A stretch of DNA of 64,000 nucleotides from Streptomyces sp. NBC_01463 (GCA_036227345.1 CP109468.1:6758001-6822000); one strand, 5' to 3'. Positions 25,855-35,712 are shown, counted from the stretch's first letter. Numbers and translations are program-made. The notes: generated from the letters alone by a model not told the origin.

Positions 25855-26203
25855 TCAAGCTTCCGCCTCCTTCTCCGTGCACATTCCCGACGCCGTGCTC
25901 GAACCGGAACCGCTCGACCCCGAGCAGATCGTGGCCGGTGACCCCGAGGTCACCGGCAAGGTGCTGTGGGAGTCGACGGACGGCAAGCAGCTGCGCGGGA
26001 TCTGGCAGATCACGCCCGGAGTCGTCACGGACACCGAGGCGAACGAGCTGTTCGTGGTCGTCAGCGGCCGCGCGACCGTGGCGGTCGAGGGCGGCGCCAC
26101 GCTGGAGATCGGACCCGGCGACGCCTGCGTGCTGCGCGAGGGCGACCGTACGACGTGGACCGTGCACGAGACGCTGCGCAAGGCGTACCACATCACCCTC
26201 TGA
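25841..26203 (+). CDS. Small cupin-domain protein
   Basis: This 120-residue cupin_3-type (DUF861-like) protein has TGKVLWESTDGKQLRGIWQI, ELFVVVSGRATVAVEGG and GDACVLREGDRTTWTVHET. It overlaps the end of the methyltransferase gene by 14 nt in another frame, suggesting a joint role with it. Proteins of this type are often ureidoglycolate-hydrolase-like or of unknown function. Confidence 0.83.
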   Translation: MTTFDQASASFSVHIPDAVLEPEPLDPEQIVAGDPEVTGKVLWESTDGKQLRGIWQITPGVVTDTEANELFVVVSGRATVAVEGGATLEIGPGDACVLREGDRTTWTVHETLRKAYHITL

Positions 26204-26225
26204 ACCTCTCCGAACCCTTTGACGA

Positions 26226-26254
26226 GGGGGTCTGCGGCTGCCGCTCGGACCCCC
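26226..26254. terminator. Hairpin between convergent cupin and MFS genes
   Basis: GGGGGTC (26226-26232) pairs perfectly with GACCCCC (26248-26254) around a 15-nt loop that can itself fold. It lies between two converging genes. Confidence 0.7.
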
Positions 26255-26257
26255 GGT

Positions 26258-27556
26258 TCAGGCCGTGGCGGTGCGGGTGAGGGACCGGCGCAGCGCGAGC
26301 GCGGCCATCGGCAGCAGCAGACAGGCGCCCGTGAGGTTCAGCCAGCCGTAGCTCGCTTGGGACACGATGACCCCGGCGAGCGCGCCGCCGATGCCCGCCG
26401 ACGCGTTCATGCTCAGGTCCGACAGGCCCTGTACGGCCGCGCGGGCGGGCTGCGGTACGGAGTCGGTGAGCAGCGCGGAACCGGCGACCAGGCCCGCGGA
26501 CCAGCCGAGCCCGAGCACGAAGAGGCCGGCCGCGGTCCTGCCGTGTGAGGCGCCCGCGGTCCCCGCGAGCAGTGCGGCGCAGGAGAGCAGCCCGACCGCG
26601 AGACCGATGACGGCGAGCCTGCCGATGCGGTCCGACAGCCAGCCCATCACCGGCGAGAACGCGTACATCCCGGCGATGTGGCCACTGATCACCAGGCCGA
26701 TCAGTTGGAGGTCCGCGCCGTGGTGGCCGAGGTCGACCGGGGTCATCACCATGATCGAGACCATCGCGGTGTGCGAGACGGTCACCGTGACCAGGGCGAG
26801 CCGTGCCATCGGCGACGCCCGTACGGCCGCGAGGCCCGCGCGCAGCGAACGGTCGCCGGCCGACCGGTTCTCCTGCGGGGCCAGGGCACGTGCCGTGAGC
26901 AGCGGGTCGGGCCGCAGCAGCACCCCGATCACGAGGGCGGCGAGCAGGAAGATCCCGGCCGCCCAGACGAACGGGCCCGCCGTCTCCGAAACGGCGGTGC
27001 CCCGGAAGACCCGGCCCGCGGGTGCCGCGATGTTGGGCCCGAGGACCGAGCCGATCGTGGTGGCCCAGATGACGGTGGAGATCGCCCGGCCGCGCCGCTC
27101 CGGCTCGGCCAGATCGGCGGCGGCGAACCGGGCCTGGAGGTTCGCCGAGGATCCCGCACCGAACCCCGCCATGCCGAGCAGCAGCATGGGGAAGCTCTCC
27201 AGCACGGTCGCCAGCACCACGAGACCGGCGCCGAACGCGCCGATCAGATACGCGAGCACCAGCCCGGGGCGGCGGCCCCTCGACGTCATCAGCGCGGCCA
27301 GCGGCAGCGACAGCAGCGCCGTACCGGTCACCGACGCGGTGGGGGCGAGACCCGACAGCGCCTCGGAGCCGCTGACCTCGGTCGCCAGCACGGGGGCCAG
27401 GGCGATGCCGACGGGCACGCCGAGGCCGCCGAGTATCTGGCCGGCGATGAGGACGGCGGACGTCCTGCGCCGGAGTGCGGGCAGTCCGGCCGCGGTGACA
27501 CCTCCGGCGGAGCCGTGCTCACCGGGGGTGTCAGGGGCGTCGAGGGTGTTGGTCAC
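26258..27556 (-). CDS. MFS transporter
   Basis: This 432-residue membrane protein has about 12 hydrophobic helices and the MFS loop motif (SLPLAALMTSRGRRPGLVLA between helices 2 and 3, and MGWLSDRIGRLAVIG in the second half). It starts at GTG 27556. It is probably a drug or metabolite efflux permease; the substrate cannot be assigned. A 108-bp gap separates it from the ogt gene on the same strand. Confidence 0.9.
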   Translation of the reverse strand: MTNTLDAPDTPGEHGSAGGVTAAGLPALRRRTSAVLIAGQILGGLGVPVGIALAPVLATEVSGSEALSGLAPTASVTGTALLSLPLAALMTSRGRRPGLVLAYLIGAFGAGLVVLATVLESFPMLLLGMAGFGAGSSANLQARFAAADLAEPERRGRAISTVIWATTIGSVLGPNIAAPAGRVFRGTAVSETAGPFVWAAGIFLLAALVIGVLLRPDPLLTARALAPQENRSAGDRSLRAGLAAVRASPMARLALVTVTVSHTAMVSIMVMTPVDLGHHGADLQLIGLVISGHIAGMYAFSPVMGWLSDRIGRLAVIGLAVGLLSCAALLAGTAGASHGRTAAGLFVLGLGWSAGLVAGSALLTDSVPQPARAAVQGLSDLSMNASAGIGGALAGVIVSQASYGWLNLTGACLLLPMAALALRRSLTRTATA

Positions 27557-27664
27557 TGACGCAGTGTGCCAGTAGGCACGTCTGGTCGAAACGGGGTCGG
27601 TGCGGCGACGCGAGGGGACCGGGTACGGCGAGCTACGGGGCCGGGGCGCGGGTGCGGACCGGGT

Positions 27665-28207
27665 TCAGAACAGCGGCTGGGGCAGCACGCCCTCCAGCGC
27701 CAGCAGCTGCCGTTTGGTCTCCAGCCCGCCGCCGAATCCGCCGAGCCCGCCGTCGCTCTCCACCACCCGGTGGCAGGGGACCACCAGGGGCAGCGGGTTG
27801 GAACCCATGGCGGCGCCGACGGCCTGGGCGGCCCCGGGCTGCCCGACCCGGTCGGCGAGGTCCCCGTACCCCGCGACCGCGCCGTAGGGCACGCCCGCGG
27901 CCAGCTCGCGGAGCACCTGGCGGTTGAAGCCGCCCGTCAGCGACCAGTCCAGGTCGAGCGAGAACTCCCGCAGCGTGCCCGCGAAGTACGCCGTGAGCTG
28001 GCGTATCGGCTCGGCGAGCCGGGCGGAGCCGGGCGACTCCACCGGCTCTACGCCGAGCCGGGTGCGCAACCGGTCCAGCGCCTTGTCCCGTACCGCGGGC
28101 CGGGCGTGGAAGACCACGGTCACCAGCCCGGCCTCGGTCGCGGCCAGCATGAGCGGGCCGATGTCACTGTCGACCACGGCCCACTCGACAACCCCGTCGC
28201 TGTTCAT
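27665..28207 (-). CDS. ogt: Methylated-DNA-protein cysteine methyltransferase
   Basis: This 180-residue suicide repair protein takes O6-alkyl groups from guanine onto its own cysteine. The active site is LVVPCHRVV (Cys145), preceded by VPYGAVAGYGDLA and the helix-turn-helix region NRQVLRELAAG. The second Cys expected in Ada is absent, so it is a stand-alone Ogt type. ATG 28207 begins the family N-terminus. The upstream frame is noise. Confidence 0.93.
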   Translation of the reverse strand: MNSDGVVEWAVVDSDIGPLMLAATEAGLVTVVFHARPAVRDKALDRLRTRLGVEPVESPGSARLAEPIRQLTAYFAGTLREFSLDLDWSLTGGFNRQVLRELAAGVPYGAVAGYGDLADRVGQPGAAQAVGAAMGSNPLPLVVPCHRVVESDGGLGGFGGGLETKRQLLALEGVLPQPLF

Positions 28208-28286
28208 GGGAACCACCGTACGGCCGGCCACTGACAACGGGAGGCCGGTGGCGGCCGTCGGGCCGGTGCCCCCGGGGCCCGGGCGG

Positions 28287-29273
28287 TCAGCCCGTGGCCT
28301 CGCGCACCACATCGGGAGCGTTGGTGATGATGCCGTCCACGCCGAGGCCGGCCACCCGGAGCGCGTTCTCCGCGTCGTTGACCGTCCAGGCGTTGACCTG
28401 GAGCCGCTTGTCGTGGGGGCCCTTCAGCGCGTGCACCGCCGCCACGTAGTCGGCGGAGACCGAGGCGTACGCCGGGTTGATCCGGTCGGTGAAGGCCGCG
28501 TACGACGGCAGGTCGGCGACCGCCGGGGTGCCGAGGAAGCCCGTCACGACGTCCGGACGCTGCTCGTGCACCCTGCGCACGCTGTCGGCGCCGAAGCTCT
28601 GGATCACCAGGCGGCCGCGGACGTGCTCGCGGTCCAGCCACCCCTCCTGACGCAGGACGCCCAGGGTCGCCCGCTCGATCCCCGGATAGATCTCGGGGCT
28701 CTTGATCTCCAGGAGCAGGTTCTGCTGGTTGCGCCCGATGCGCTCCAGGTACTGCCGGAGCGTGGGTACCCGGGCCCCGGCGTACTGCGGGCCGAACCAG
28801 CTGCCCGCGTCCAGCCGGGCGATCTCGGCGGCCGTGAAGTCCTTGACCGCCCACGGTGCGCGGCCGGGGAACACCTCCTCGGCATCCGTCGTCCTCTTCA
28901 GACCGGTGTCGTGCATGACCACCAGCACGCCGTCCCTGGTGAGCTGGACGTCGTTCTCCACCCAGTCGAAGCCCAGGACGTCCGCCTTTTCCACGGCCGC
29001 CAGGGTGTTCTCGGGCGCGTAGGCCGACGCGCCCCGGTGAGCGATGACGAGCGGGGCCCCGGTCCGGGCCCGGCCGACGTCACCCGCCGTACGGACGCCC
29101 GGTCCGGTGGCAGCCGTCGCGCGGAGGGCCGCGGCGCGGGCCGCCGTCCCGGGGTGACCGGCCGCGGCGGTGCCCGCAGCCGGTGCGTCGTCGGTCGTGA
29201 CCGGCATGAGCAGCGCGCCGGCACCCAGCAGGGCGGCGGCAGCGACGGAGGCGGTTGCGGTGCCTGCGTACAC
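28287..29273 (-). CDS. Secreted glycerophosphodiester phosphodiesterase
   Basis: This 328-residue exported enzyme hydrolyses glycerophosphodiesters to glycerol 3-phosphate and alcohols. The GTG start (29273) has AAGGAG upstream. A signal peptide at residues 1-23 is followed by an Ala-rich linker. The catalytic domain begins at VIAHRGASAYAPENT (His79, Arg80) with VENDVQLTRDG and VVMHDTGL (metal and second His), and ends with NAWTVNDAENALR. It is divergent from the MHYT protein. Confidence 0.92.
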   Translation of the reverse strand: MYAGTATASVAAAALLGAGALLMPVTTDDAPAAGTAAAGHPGTAARAAALRATAATGPGVRTAGDVGRARTGAPLVIAHRGASAYAPENTLAAVEKADVLGFDWVENDVQLTRDGVLVVMHDTGLKRTTDAEEVFPGRAPWAVKDFTAAEIARLDAGSWFGPQYAGARVPTLRQYLERIGRNQQNLLLEIKSPEIYPGIERATLGVLRQEGWLDREHVRGRLVIQSFGADSVRRVHEQRPDVVTGFLGTPAVADLPSYAAFTDRINPAYASVSADYVAAVHALKGPHDKRLQVNAWTVNDAENALRVAGLGVDGIITNAPDVVREATG

Positions 29274-29485
29274 GTGAACTCCTTGCGTCAGAGTTACGGA
29301 CGGCCCGAGCGTCCCAGCCGCCCTCGAACGGGGGACGGGCGAAGGATGGCCACGATGTGAACGAGGCCCGGGGACCGGGTCACGGGCCGCTACCCCTGTC
29401 GATAAAATGCAGATCTTCTGTTTGATTGCCGGGCCTCGCGCCTTAGGGTCATCCGAACCCGGGCTTCTGCGAAGGGCGTACGAGC

Positions 29486-30367
29486 ATGCAGGGCACCATC
29501 AACGGTTTCGGCTACGGGATGGTCACTCCCGTGGCCGCGTTTCTCATGGCCTGCCTCGGCGCGGCACTGGGTCTGCGCTGCACCACCCGGTCGCTGCGCA
29601 CCGAGCGTTCCTTCAAGGCGGGCTGGCTGGCACTGGGGGCCACCTCCATAGGCTCGGGGATCTGGACGATGCACTTCATCGCGATGGTGGGTTTCACCGT
29701 CGAGGAGGCGCCGATCGGCTACGACAGGCCGATCACCTTCGCCAGCCTCGCCGTCGCGATCGTCATGGTCGGCATCGGGATCTTCCTGGTCGGGTACCGG
29801 GGCGCCACCCCCATGGCACTGGTGACAGGGGGAACGATCACCGGGCTCGGTGTGGCCTCCATGCATTACCTCGGCATGGCCGGAATGCGACTTGATGGGC
29901 AGTTCGAGTACGACACGATCACCGTCTCGCTGTCCGTCGTCATCGCCGTGGTCGCCTCGACCGCCGCGCTCTGGGCCGCCGTCTCCATCCACGGCTTCCT
30001 GCCCAGCCTCGGCGCCAGCGTCGTGATGGGCATCGCGGTGAGCGGAATGCACTACACCGGGATGGCCGCCCTCAGGGTCCAGCTGCACCCGGCCGCCCAC
30101 ACCGGAACCTCCGGCGACAGCGCGACCGCGCTCCTCGTCCCGATGCTGATCGGACCGGCCTGCTTCCTGGTGCTCGCCGCCGTCGTCGTCATGTTCGACC
30201 CGCTGGTGGTCATGGGCACACCGGACTGGGACGACCCGGTGGCCGCCCCCGGCGTCCGGGCCCCCGGAATCCCGGCCCAGCGCCAGATCCCCCGGTTCGG
30301 CACGCACGCCGACCCGGCCTCGTTCCACTCCCAGCGCCAGGACTCCGGACAGCCCCGGGACTGGTGA
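29486..30367 (+). CDS. MHYT-domain integral membrane sensor
   Basis: This 293-residue protein has seven predicted hydrophobic helices. Three metal-motif repeats are visible: WTMHFIAMVGF, ASMHYLGMAGM and SGMHYTGMAAL. MHYT domains are proposed to bind copper and sense O2, CO or NO. There is no attached GGDEF, EAL or kinase domain; instead it has a cytoplasmic Pro/Gln-rich tail (from about 245). It stands between divergent glpQ-type and downstream uvrB genes. Confidence 0.88.
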   Translation: MQGTINGFGYGMVTPVAAFLMACLGAALGLRCTTRSLRTERSFKAGWLALGATSIGSGIWTMHFIAMVGFTVEEAPIGYDRPITFASLAVAIVMVGIGIFLVGYRGATPMALVTGGTITGLGVASMHYLGMAGMRLDGQFEYDTITVSLSVVIAVVASTAALWAAVSIHGFLPSLGASVVMGIAVSGMHYTGMAALRVQLHPAAHTGTSGDSATALLVPMLIGPACFLVLAAVVVMFDPLVVMGTPDWDDPVAAPGVRAPGIPAQRQIPRFGTHADPASFHSQRQDSGQPRDW

Positions 30368-30429
30368 CCGCGCGCCGTCGCGGGCGCTGACCCGGCCCCG
30401 TTGTCAGTGGGGGGTCGTACGGTGGTTGC

Positions 30430-32556
30430 ATGCGGCCCGTTTCGAAGATCGAACGTTCGGTGGCGCCTTTCGAGGTCGTCAGTCCCTACCAGCCCAGCGG
30501 CGACCAGCCGGCGGCCATCGCCGAGCTGGAGCGGCGCGTCCGTGCAGGTGAGAAGGACGTCGTGCTGCTCGGCGCGACCGGCACCGGAAAATCGGCGACC
30601 ACCGCCTGGATGATCGAGAAGCTGCAGCGCCCCACCCTGGTGATGGCGCCGAACAAGACCCTCGCCGCCCAGCTGGCCAACGAGTTCCGCGAGCTCCTGC
30701 CGAACAACGCCGTCGAGTACTTCGTCTCGTACTACGACTACTACCAGCCCGAGGCGTACGTCCCGCAGTCGGACACCTACATCGAGAAGGACTCCTCGAT
30801 CAACGAGGAGGTCGAGCGGCTGCGCCACTCCGCGACGAATTCGCTGCTCACCCGGCGTGACGTCGTCGTGGTCGCCTCCGTCTCCTGCATCTACGGCCTC
30901 GGCACCCCGCAGGAGTACGTGGACCGGATGGTCCAGCTCAAGGTGGGCGACGAGATCGACCGCGACCAGCTGCTGCGCCGCTTCGTCGAGATGCAGTACA
31001 CCCGCAACGACCTGGCGTTCACCCGGGGCACCTTCCGGGTGCGTGGCGACACCATCGAGATCTTCCCGGTCTACGAGGAGCTCGCCGTCCGCATCGAGAT
31101 GTTCGGTGACGAGATCGAGGCGCTCTCCACCCTGCACCCCCTCACCGGCGAGATCATCAGCGAGGACCGGTCGCTGCACGTCTTCCCCGCCAGCCACTAC
31201 GTCGCGGGCCCCGAGCGCATGGAGAAGGCGGTCGGCCGCATCGAGAAGGAGCTGGAGGAGCGTCTCGCCGAGCTGGAGAAGCAGGGCAAGATGCTGGAGG
31301 CCCAGCGGCTGCGGATGCGCACCACGTACGACATCGAGATGCTCCGCCAGATCGGCACCTGCTCCGGCGTCGAGAACTACTCGCTGCACTTCGACGACCG
31401 CGATCCCGGCACCGCCCCCCACACCCTCCTCGACTACTTCCCCGAGGACTTCCTCCTCGTCCTCGACGAGTCGCACGTGACCGTGCCGCAGATCGGCGCG
31501 ATGTACGAGGGCGACGCCTCCCGGAAGCGGACCCTGGTCGACCACGGCTTCCGGCTGCCCTCCGCCCTGGACAACCGCCCGCTGAAGTGGGAGGAGTTCC
31601 TCGGCCGGATCAACCAGACGGTCTACCTCTCCGCCACCCCCGGCAAGTACGAGCTCTCCCGCGGCGACGGCTTCGTGGAGCAGATCATCCGCCCCACCGG
31701 CCTCGTCGACCCGGAGATCGTCGTCAAGCCCACCGAGGGCCAGATCGACGACCTGGTGCACGAGATCCGCAAGCGCACCGAGAAGGACGAGCGGGTCCTG
31801 GTCACCACCCTCACCAAGAAGATGTCGGAGGACCTCACCGACTACTTCCTGGAGCTCGGGATCCAGGTCCGCTACCTCCACAGCGACGTCGACACCCTGC
31901 GCCGCATCGAGCTGCTGCGCGAGCTGCGCTCCGGCGAGTACGACGTCCTGGTCGGGATCAACCTCCTGCGCGAGGGCCTCGACCTGCCCGAGGTGTCGCT
32001 CGTGGCCATCCTCGACGCGGACAAGCAGGGCTTCCTGCGCTCGGCCACCTCACTGATCCAGACCGTCGGACGCGCCGCTCGTAACGTGTCGGGGCAGGTC
32101 CATATGTACGCGGACAAGGTCACCCCGGCGATGGCGCAGGCCATCGACGAGACCAACCGCCGCCGCGAGAAGCAGATCGCGTACAACACCGAGCGCGGAC
32201 TCGACCCGCAGCCGCTGCGCAAGAAGATCAACGACATCGTCGCGACGATCGCCCGCGAGGAGGTCGACACCGAGCAGCTGCTCGGCACCGGCTACCGGCA
32301 GGCGAAGGGTGCCAAGGCCCCCGTTCCCACGCTCGGCGTCAAGGCCGGTGCCGGGAAGGCCGGAAAGGCGGCCGGGGACAAGGCGGCGGTCACGGACCGT
32401 CCGGCCACCGAGCTCGCCGGGATCATCGAGGAGATGACCGACCGGATGCGCGCGGCCGCCGCCGATCTGCAGTTCGAGGTGGCCGCCCGACTGCGCGACG
32501 AGGTGGGGGAGTTGAAGAAGGAGTTGCGCCAGATGCGGGAGGCGGGTCTGGCCTGA
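30430..32556 (+). CDS. uvrB: Excinuclease ABC subunit B
   Basis: This 708-residue DNA damage-verification helicase is part of UvrABC. Walker [11 protein letters not shown] is at 48-57. The DNA-clamping beta-hairpin region ([13 protein letters not shown]) is followed by DESHVTVPQ and helicase motifs [13 protein letters not shown] and GRAARN. The C-terminal UVR domain that contacts UvrC ends the protein. A lysine/glycine-rich linker (about 620-650) precedes the UVR domain. uvrA and uvrC lie downstream, separated by the ter cluster. Confidence 0.97.
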   Translation: MRPVSKIERSVAPFEVVSPYQPSGDQPAAIAELERRVRAGEKDVVLLGATGTGKSATTAWMIEKLQRPTLVMAPNKTLAAQLANEFRELLPNNAVEYFVSYYDYYQPEAYVPQSDTYIEKDSSINEEVERLRHSATNSLLTRRDVVVVASVSCIYGLGTPQEYVDRMVQLKVGDEIDRDQLLRRFVEMQYTRNDLAFTRGTFRVRGDTIEIFPVYEELAVRIEMFGDEIEALSTLHPLTGEIISEDRSLHVFPASHYVAGPERMEKAVGRIEKELEERLAELEKQGKMLEAQRLRMRTTYDIEMLRQIGTCSGVENYSLHFDDRDPGTAPHTLLDYFPEDFLLVLDESHVTVPQIGAMYEGDASRKRTLVDHGFRLPSALDNRPLKWEEFLGRINQTVYLSATPGKYELSRGDGFVEQIIRPTGLVDPEIVVKPTEGQIDDLVHEIRKRTEKDERVLVTTLTKKMSEDLTDYFLELGIQVRYLHSDVDTLRRIELLRELRSGEYDVLVGINLLREGLDLPEVSLVAILDADKQGFLRSATSLIQTVGRAARNVSGQVHMYADKVTPAMAQAIDETNRRREKQIAYNTERGLDPQPLRKKINDIVATIAREEVDTEQLLGTGYRQAKGAKAPVPTLGVKAGAGKAGKAAGDKAAVTDRPATELAGIIEEMTDRMRAAAADLQFEVAARLRDEVGELKKELRQMREAGLA

Positions 32557-32687
32557 CCCCACCGCACCTGGTGTGTTGCAGGACCGACACAAAACGGCCC
32601 GCAGTGGCTGCGCCTCGGGCGTGACTGCGTAGGGTGCTGGAAAACCGCGCAAGGACGGTTGCGGGGACAGCGGAGAGGGGACAGCGC

Positions 32688-33266
32688 GTGACGGTCAATA
32701 TGACCAAGGGTCAGGCCATCAGCCTGCAGAAGAGCGACGGGGGGACCCTGACCGCGGTACGGATGGGGCTCGGCTGGCAGGCGGCTCCGCGCCGCGGTCT
32801 GTTCGGCTCGCGCACCCGGGAGATCGACCTGGACGCCTCGGCGGTCCTGTTCGCCGACAAGCAGCCGGTCGACGTCGTGTTCTTCCGGCACCTGGTCAGC
32901 GATGACGGCTCGGTCAAGCACACCGGCGACAACCTGGTCGGCGGCGCCGGCTCGGGCGGCGACGACGAGGCGATCCTGGTCGACCTCCAGCGCGTGCCGG
33001 TCCACATCGACCAGATCGTCTTCACGGTGAACTCCTTCACCGGCCAGACGTTCCAGGAGGTGCAGAACGCCTTCTGCCGCATCGTGGACGAGACCAACGG
33101 CCAGGAGCTCGCCCGCTACACGCTGGACGGCGGCGGGCAGTACACCGCCCAGATCATGGCGAAGGTGCACCGCTCGGGGAGCGGTTGGCAGATGACCGCC
33201 ATCGGCACCCCGGCCAACGGCCGCACGTTCCAGGACCTGATGCCGGCGATCCTGCCGCACCTGTAG
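32688..33266 (+). CDS. TerD family protein
   Basis: This 192-residue protein starts at GTG 32688, behind GGAGAGGGGA. It shows the TerD fold (calcium-binding, tellurite/stress-resistance family): MTKGQAISLQKSDGG, LGWQAAPRRG, EIDLDASAVLF, VFFRHLVSDDGSVKHTGDN and the acidic GSGGDDEAILVDL. Conserved Ca2+-site aspartates are present. It is the first gene of a small ter cluster with the TerD-fusion protein and TerC. Confidence 0.93.
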   Translation: MTVNMTKGQAISLQKSDGGTLTAVRMGLGWQAAPRRGLFGSRTREIDLDASAVLFADKQPVDVVFFRHLVSDDGSVKHTGDNLVGGAGSGGDDEAILVDLQRVPVHIDQIVFTVNSFTGQTFQEVQNAFCRIVDETNGQELARYTLDGGGQYTAQIMAKVHRSGSGWQMTAIGTPANGRTFQDLMPAILPHL

Positions 33267-33364
33267 GCGGCGCCGGACCACGGTCCGCAGCGGTACGCGC
33301 AGCTCCCGGCGGCATCGGCCGCCGGGAGCTGCACCGCATCGCGGGACCTCCCGGCACCACGCAC

Positions 33365-33440
33365 GTCACGCACCACCGCCGTCACGCACCACGTACGGCA
33401 CGTATGACGCACGTCATGTACTACGCGCACGTCATGTACT
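33365..33440 (+). repeat. Two short direct-repeat pairs upstream of the TerD-fusion gene
   Basis: A 12-bp sequence GTCACGCACCAC occurs at 33365-33376 and 33381-33392 (period 16). A 14-bp sequence GCACGTCATGTACT occurs at 33409-33422 and 33427-33440 (period 18). The rest of the 223-bp gap between the two TerD genes shows nothing clear. The repeats could be regulator sites. Confidence 0.5.
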
Positions 33441-33489
33441 GCGCACGCCATCGCAACGCGCAGCGGTAACTCGTCGAGGGGACAGGGCA

Positions 33490-35445
33490 ATGACGGCCGA
33501 GCTGGTCCGGGGGCAGAACCACACCTTGCCCCAGACCCGTCTGGAGATCCGGGTTTCGGCCGGCGCCCCCGTGGTGGCCGGAGCCACCCTCGGGGACGAG
33601 AGCGGCACGGTGCACGGGATCGAGTGGATAGCCCACCCCGGATCACCGCAGCTGCCGGGTCTGGAGGTGTCCAGGCAGGCCGCGGCGGAGCACCGGCTGG
33701 CCGTCGACCTCGACGCCCTGCCCGAGGCCGTGCACCGCGTCACGGTGCTGCTGGCGCTTCCGCTGGAGGCGGGCGGCCCGACCAGGTTCGGAGCCGTCGC
33801 CTCGCCCTTCGTCGCGGTCACCGGACTCGACGGCGCCGAGATCGCCACCTTCACCCTGACCGGACTGGACACCGAGTCCGCGGTCGCCGCCCTGGAGCTC
33901 TACCGCAGGCAGGGAGCCTGGAAGGTCCGCGCGGTCGGCCAGGGCTACGCCGGCGGTCTCGCCGCGATGCTCGCCGACCAGGGGGTGTCCGGTGCGGCCG
34001 AACTGGCCCGGTCGATCCAGGAAGCGGTCGCCCGCGGTCTGGCCCGCTCGGTGGCGCCCGCCCCGCCCCGCACCGCGGAGGGCGACCGGGTCAGACACGC
34101 CGGCGGCCAGCCGCCGTCCCAGGGCGGTGGGCGGCCCCAGCCCGCCCCTCAGCCCGATCCTCTGGACGACCCCGCCACACAGCCGGCCACACCCGTCGCC
34201 CCCGCCACTCCGACCGCGGGCGGGCCCATCGACTACGCGCACCCGCGCCGCCAGTCCACGGCGCCCCCGCCGCCTCCGCCCACCGCGCCGCCCGCCGAGC
34301 CGGGCCGGCCCGCGGCCCCCGTCGCCGGGGACGCCACCGGCTGGTCCATGGACGAGCGGCTCTACAACCAGGTCTGGGGCATGTTCGAGGACCTGGCCCG
34401 GGCCGTCGCCGCGTACCGCAGCGCCGTCGACTTCGCCGAGTCCCGGATGGACCAGGAGCTGGAGCGGACCCTGTCCGACCCGCGCAGCCGGATCGGCGGC
34501 ACGGGCGACCGGGCCCGTGAAGAGGCCCGCGCCAAGCGCGACGAGCTGACCGGCCGGGCCCGCGAGGCACTGGACCGCGATCTCGCCCAGCTCGCCGCCG
34601 AGGCCGCCGTGGTGGAACCCGCGCTGCCCGCCGCGTACGCGGGCTGGGACAACCCCTCCTGGCACGGCTACCGCGCCCCGATGGAGATCCCCATGGCGCT
34701 GCGGATCGGTGACCTGCATCTGCCGGAGTCCACCGGGATCCGCATTCCGCTGCTCGTCCGGCTGCCGCTGGAGCGCGGGATCTGGATCGACAGCGGCCGC
34801 ACGGCCTCCGAGGCCGCCGCGCTGACCGATTCCGGCCAGCTGCGCCGGCTGGCCATGGAGAGCGCCGTCCTGCACGCGGCCCGGCTGCTGGCCGTCTACC
34901 CGGCCAACGAGTTCTCGGTCCATGTCATCGACCCGGCGGGCTCCGCCGCCGCGGCACTGGCCCCGCTGGTCTCCTCCGGGGTGCTGGCGGGCCCGCCCGC
35001 GGCCGGGCCCGGGGGAGTGTCCTCGGTCCTCGCCCATCTCACCCGGCGCGTCGACCTGGTGCAGATGGCGCTCAGGGCCGGGGCCGCGGACTCGTTGCCG
35101 CCCGACCTGGACCCGGCCGAGCAGCTCCTGATCGTCAACGACTTCCCGCACGGCTTCGACGACCGGGCCGTCACCCAGCTGCGCTACCTCGCCGACGAGG
35201 GCCCCTCCGTCGGGGTCCATCTCCTGATGGTCGCGGACCGGGAGGACGCCTCCGCGTACGGGCCGGTGCTCGACCCGCTGTGGCGGTCGCTGCTCCGGAT
35301 CACCCCGGTCGCCGACGACCATCTGGCCGATCCCTGGGTCGGCCACGCCTGGACGTACGAGCCGCTCAGGACCCCGCCCGGCAGCCGCGTCCTGGAACAG
35401 GTGCTGGACCGGGTGGCCGCCGCGCGCCGCACCGGCCACCGCTGA
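33490..35445 (+). CDS. TerD-like protein with C-terminal FtsK/SpoIIIE-like region
   Basis: This is a 651-residue multidomain protein. Residues 1-180 are TerD-like (LPQTRLEIRVSAGAPVVAGA). Residues 190-285 form a Pro/Ala-rich linker. A coiled helical section follows (about 290-380, WSMDERLYNQVWGMFEDLAR). The last approximately 250 residues (RIPLLVRLPLERGIWIDS through NDFPHGFD and GPSVGVHLLMVAD) resemble FtsK/SpoIIIE-type ATPase folds, but no Walker A is visible, so the domain is probably inactive. Such fusions occur in Ter-linked stress systems. Confidence 0.72.
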   Translation: MTAELVRGQNHTLPQTRLEIRVSAGAPVVAGATLGDESGTVHGIEWIAHPGSPQLPGLEVSRQAAAEHRLAVDLDALPEAVHRVTVLLALPLEAGGPTRFGAVASPFVAVTGLDGAEIATFTLTGLDTESAVAALELYRRQGAWKVRAVGQGYAGGLAAMLADQGVSGAAELARSIQEAVARGLARSVAPAPPRTAEGDRVRHAGGQPPSQGGGRPQPAPQPDPLDDPATQPATPVAPATPTAGGPIDYAHPRRQSTAPPPPPPTAPPAEPGRPAAPVAGDATGWSMDERLYNQVWGMFEDLARAVAAYRSAVDFAESRMDQELERTLSDPRSRIGGTGDRAREEARAKRDELTGRAREALDRDLAQLAAEAAVVEPALPAAYAGWDNPSWHGYRAPMEIPMALRIGDLHLPESTGIRIPLLVRLPLERGIWIDSGRTASEAAALTDSGQLRRLAMESAVLHAARLLAVYPANEFSVHVIDPAGSAAAALAPLVSSGVLAGPPAAGPGGVSSVLAHLTRRVDLVQMALRAGAADSLPPDLDPAEQLLIVNDFPHGFDDRAVTQLRYLADEGPSVGVHLLMVADREDASAYGPVLDPLWRSLLRITPVADDHLADPWVGHAWTYEPLRTPPGSRVLEQVLDRVAAARRTGHR

Positions 35446-35518
35446 GCAGCCTGCCCTTCCACCCACTCACCCGGCCCTATCCACCGACCTGGCGTTTTGA
35501 GGGTTCTTTACCCTCCTC

Positions 35519-35548
35519 TTTACCTTTCCTTGGTGTTCCCTGTACTGT
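35519..35548 (+). promoter_or_regulatory. Probable sigma-HrdB-type promoter of terC
   Basis: TTTACC (35519-35524) and TACTGT (35543-35548) are separated by 18 bp. The predicted start, near 35555, coincides with the 5' end of the riboswitch. The surrounding DNA is unusually AT-rich for this genome. Confidence 0.5.
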
Positions 35549-35556
35549 TCTTTGGG

Positions 35557-35669
35557 CGGAGGGGAGTACTCCCATACGCGGCGTGCCCGTCAGTACGGAC
35601 TGTGACCGGTCCCGGGGCGCCGGCCCAGGCGCGCATCCCGTGCGCCCGGGTGGAAGAGACCTCCGGCAG
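35557..35669 (+). promoter_or_regulatory. yybP-ykoY-type (Mn2+) riboswitch
   Basis: The leader carries GGAGGGGAGTA near its 5' end and AAGAGACCTCC near its 3' end, as in the conserved junction of yybP-ykoY RNAs. The basal stem pairs 35558-35562 (GGAGG) with 35660-35664 (CCTCC), and two G/C-rich arms lie between. It sits directly upstream of a TerC gene, a usual target of this manganese-sensing class. An alternative pairing of its 3' strand with the terC ribosome site is described separately. Confidence 0.82.
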
Positions 35670-35698
35670 CGACGACGCTGATCAGTAGCCGTAGCGAA

Positions 35699-35708
35699 CT
35701 GCCGGAGG
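35699..35708 (+). promoter_or_regulatory. terC ribosome-binding site with anti-SD partner in riboswitch
   Basis: CTGCCGGAGG contains the SD GGAGG (35704-35708), 4 nt before the GTG start. It is exactly complementary over 10 nt to CCTCCGGCAG (35660-35669), the 3' strand of the riboswitch basal stem. The two pairings are mutually exclusive. Confidence 0.75.
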
Positions 35709-35712
35709 CGCA

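Noticed and set aside
30445..30465. SOS-like palindrome TCGAACGTTCG at the start of uvrB
   Set aside because: It lacks the 4-bp spacer of the actinobacterial LexA box and lies within the coding sequence.
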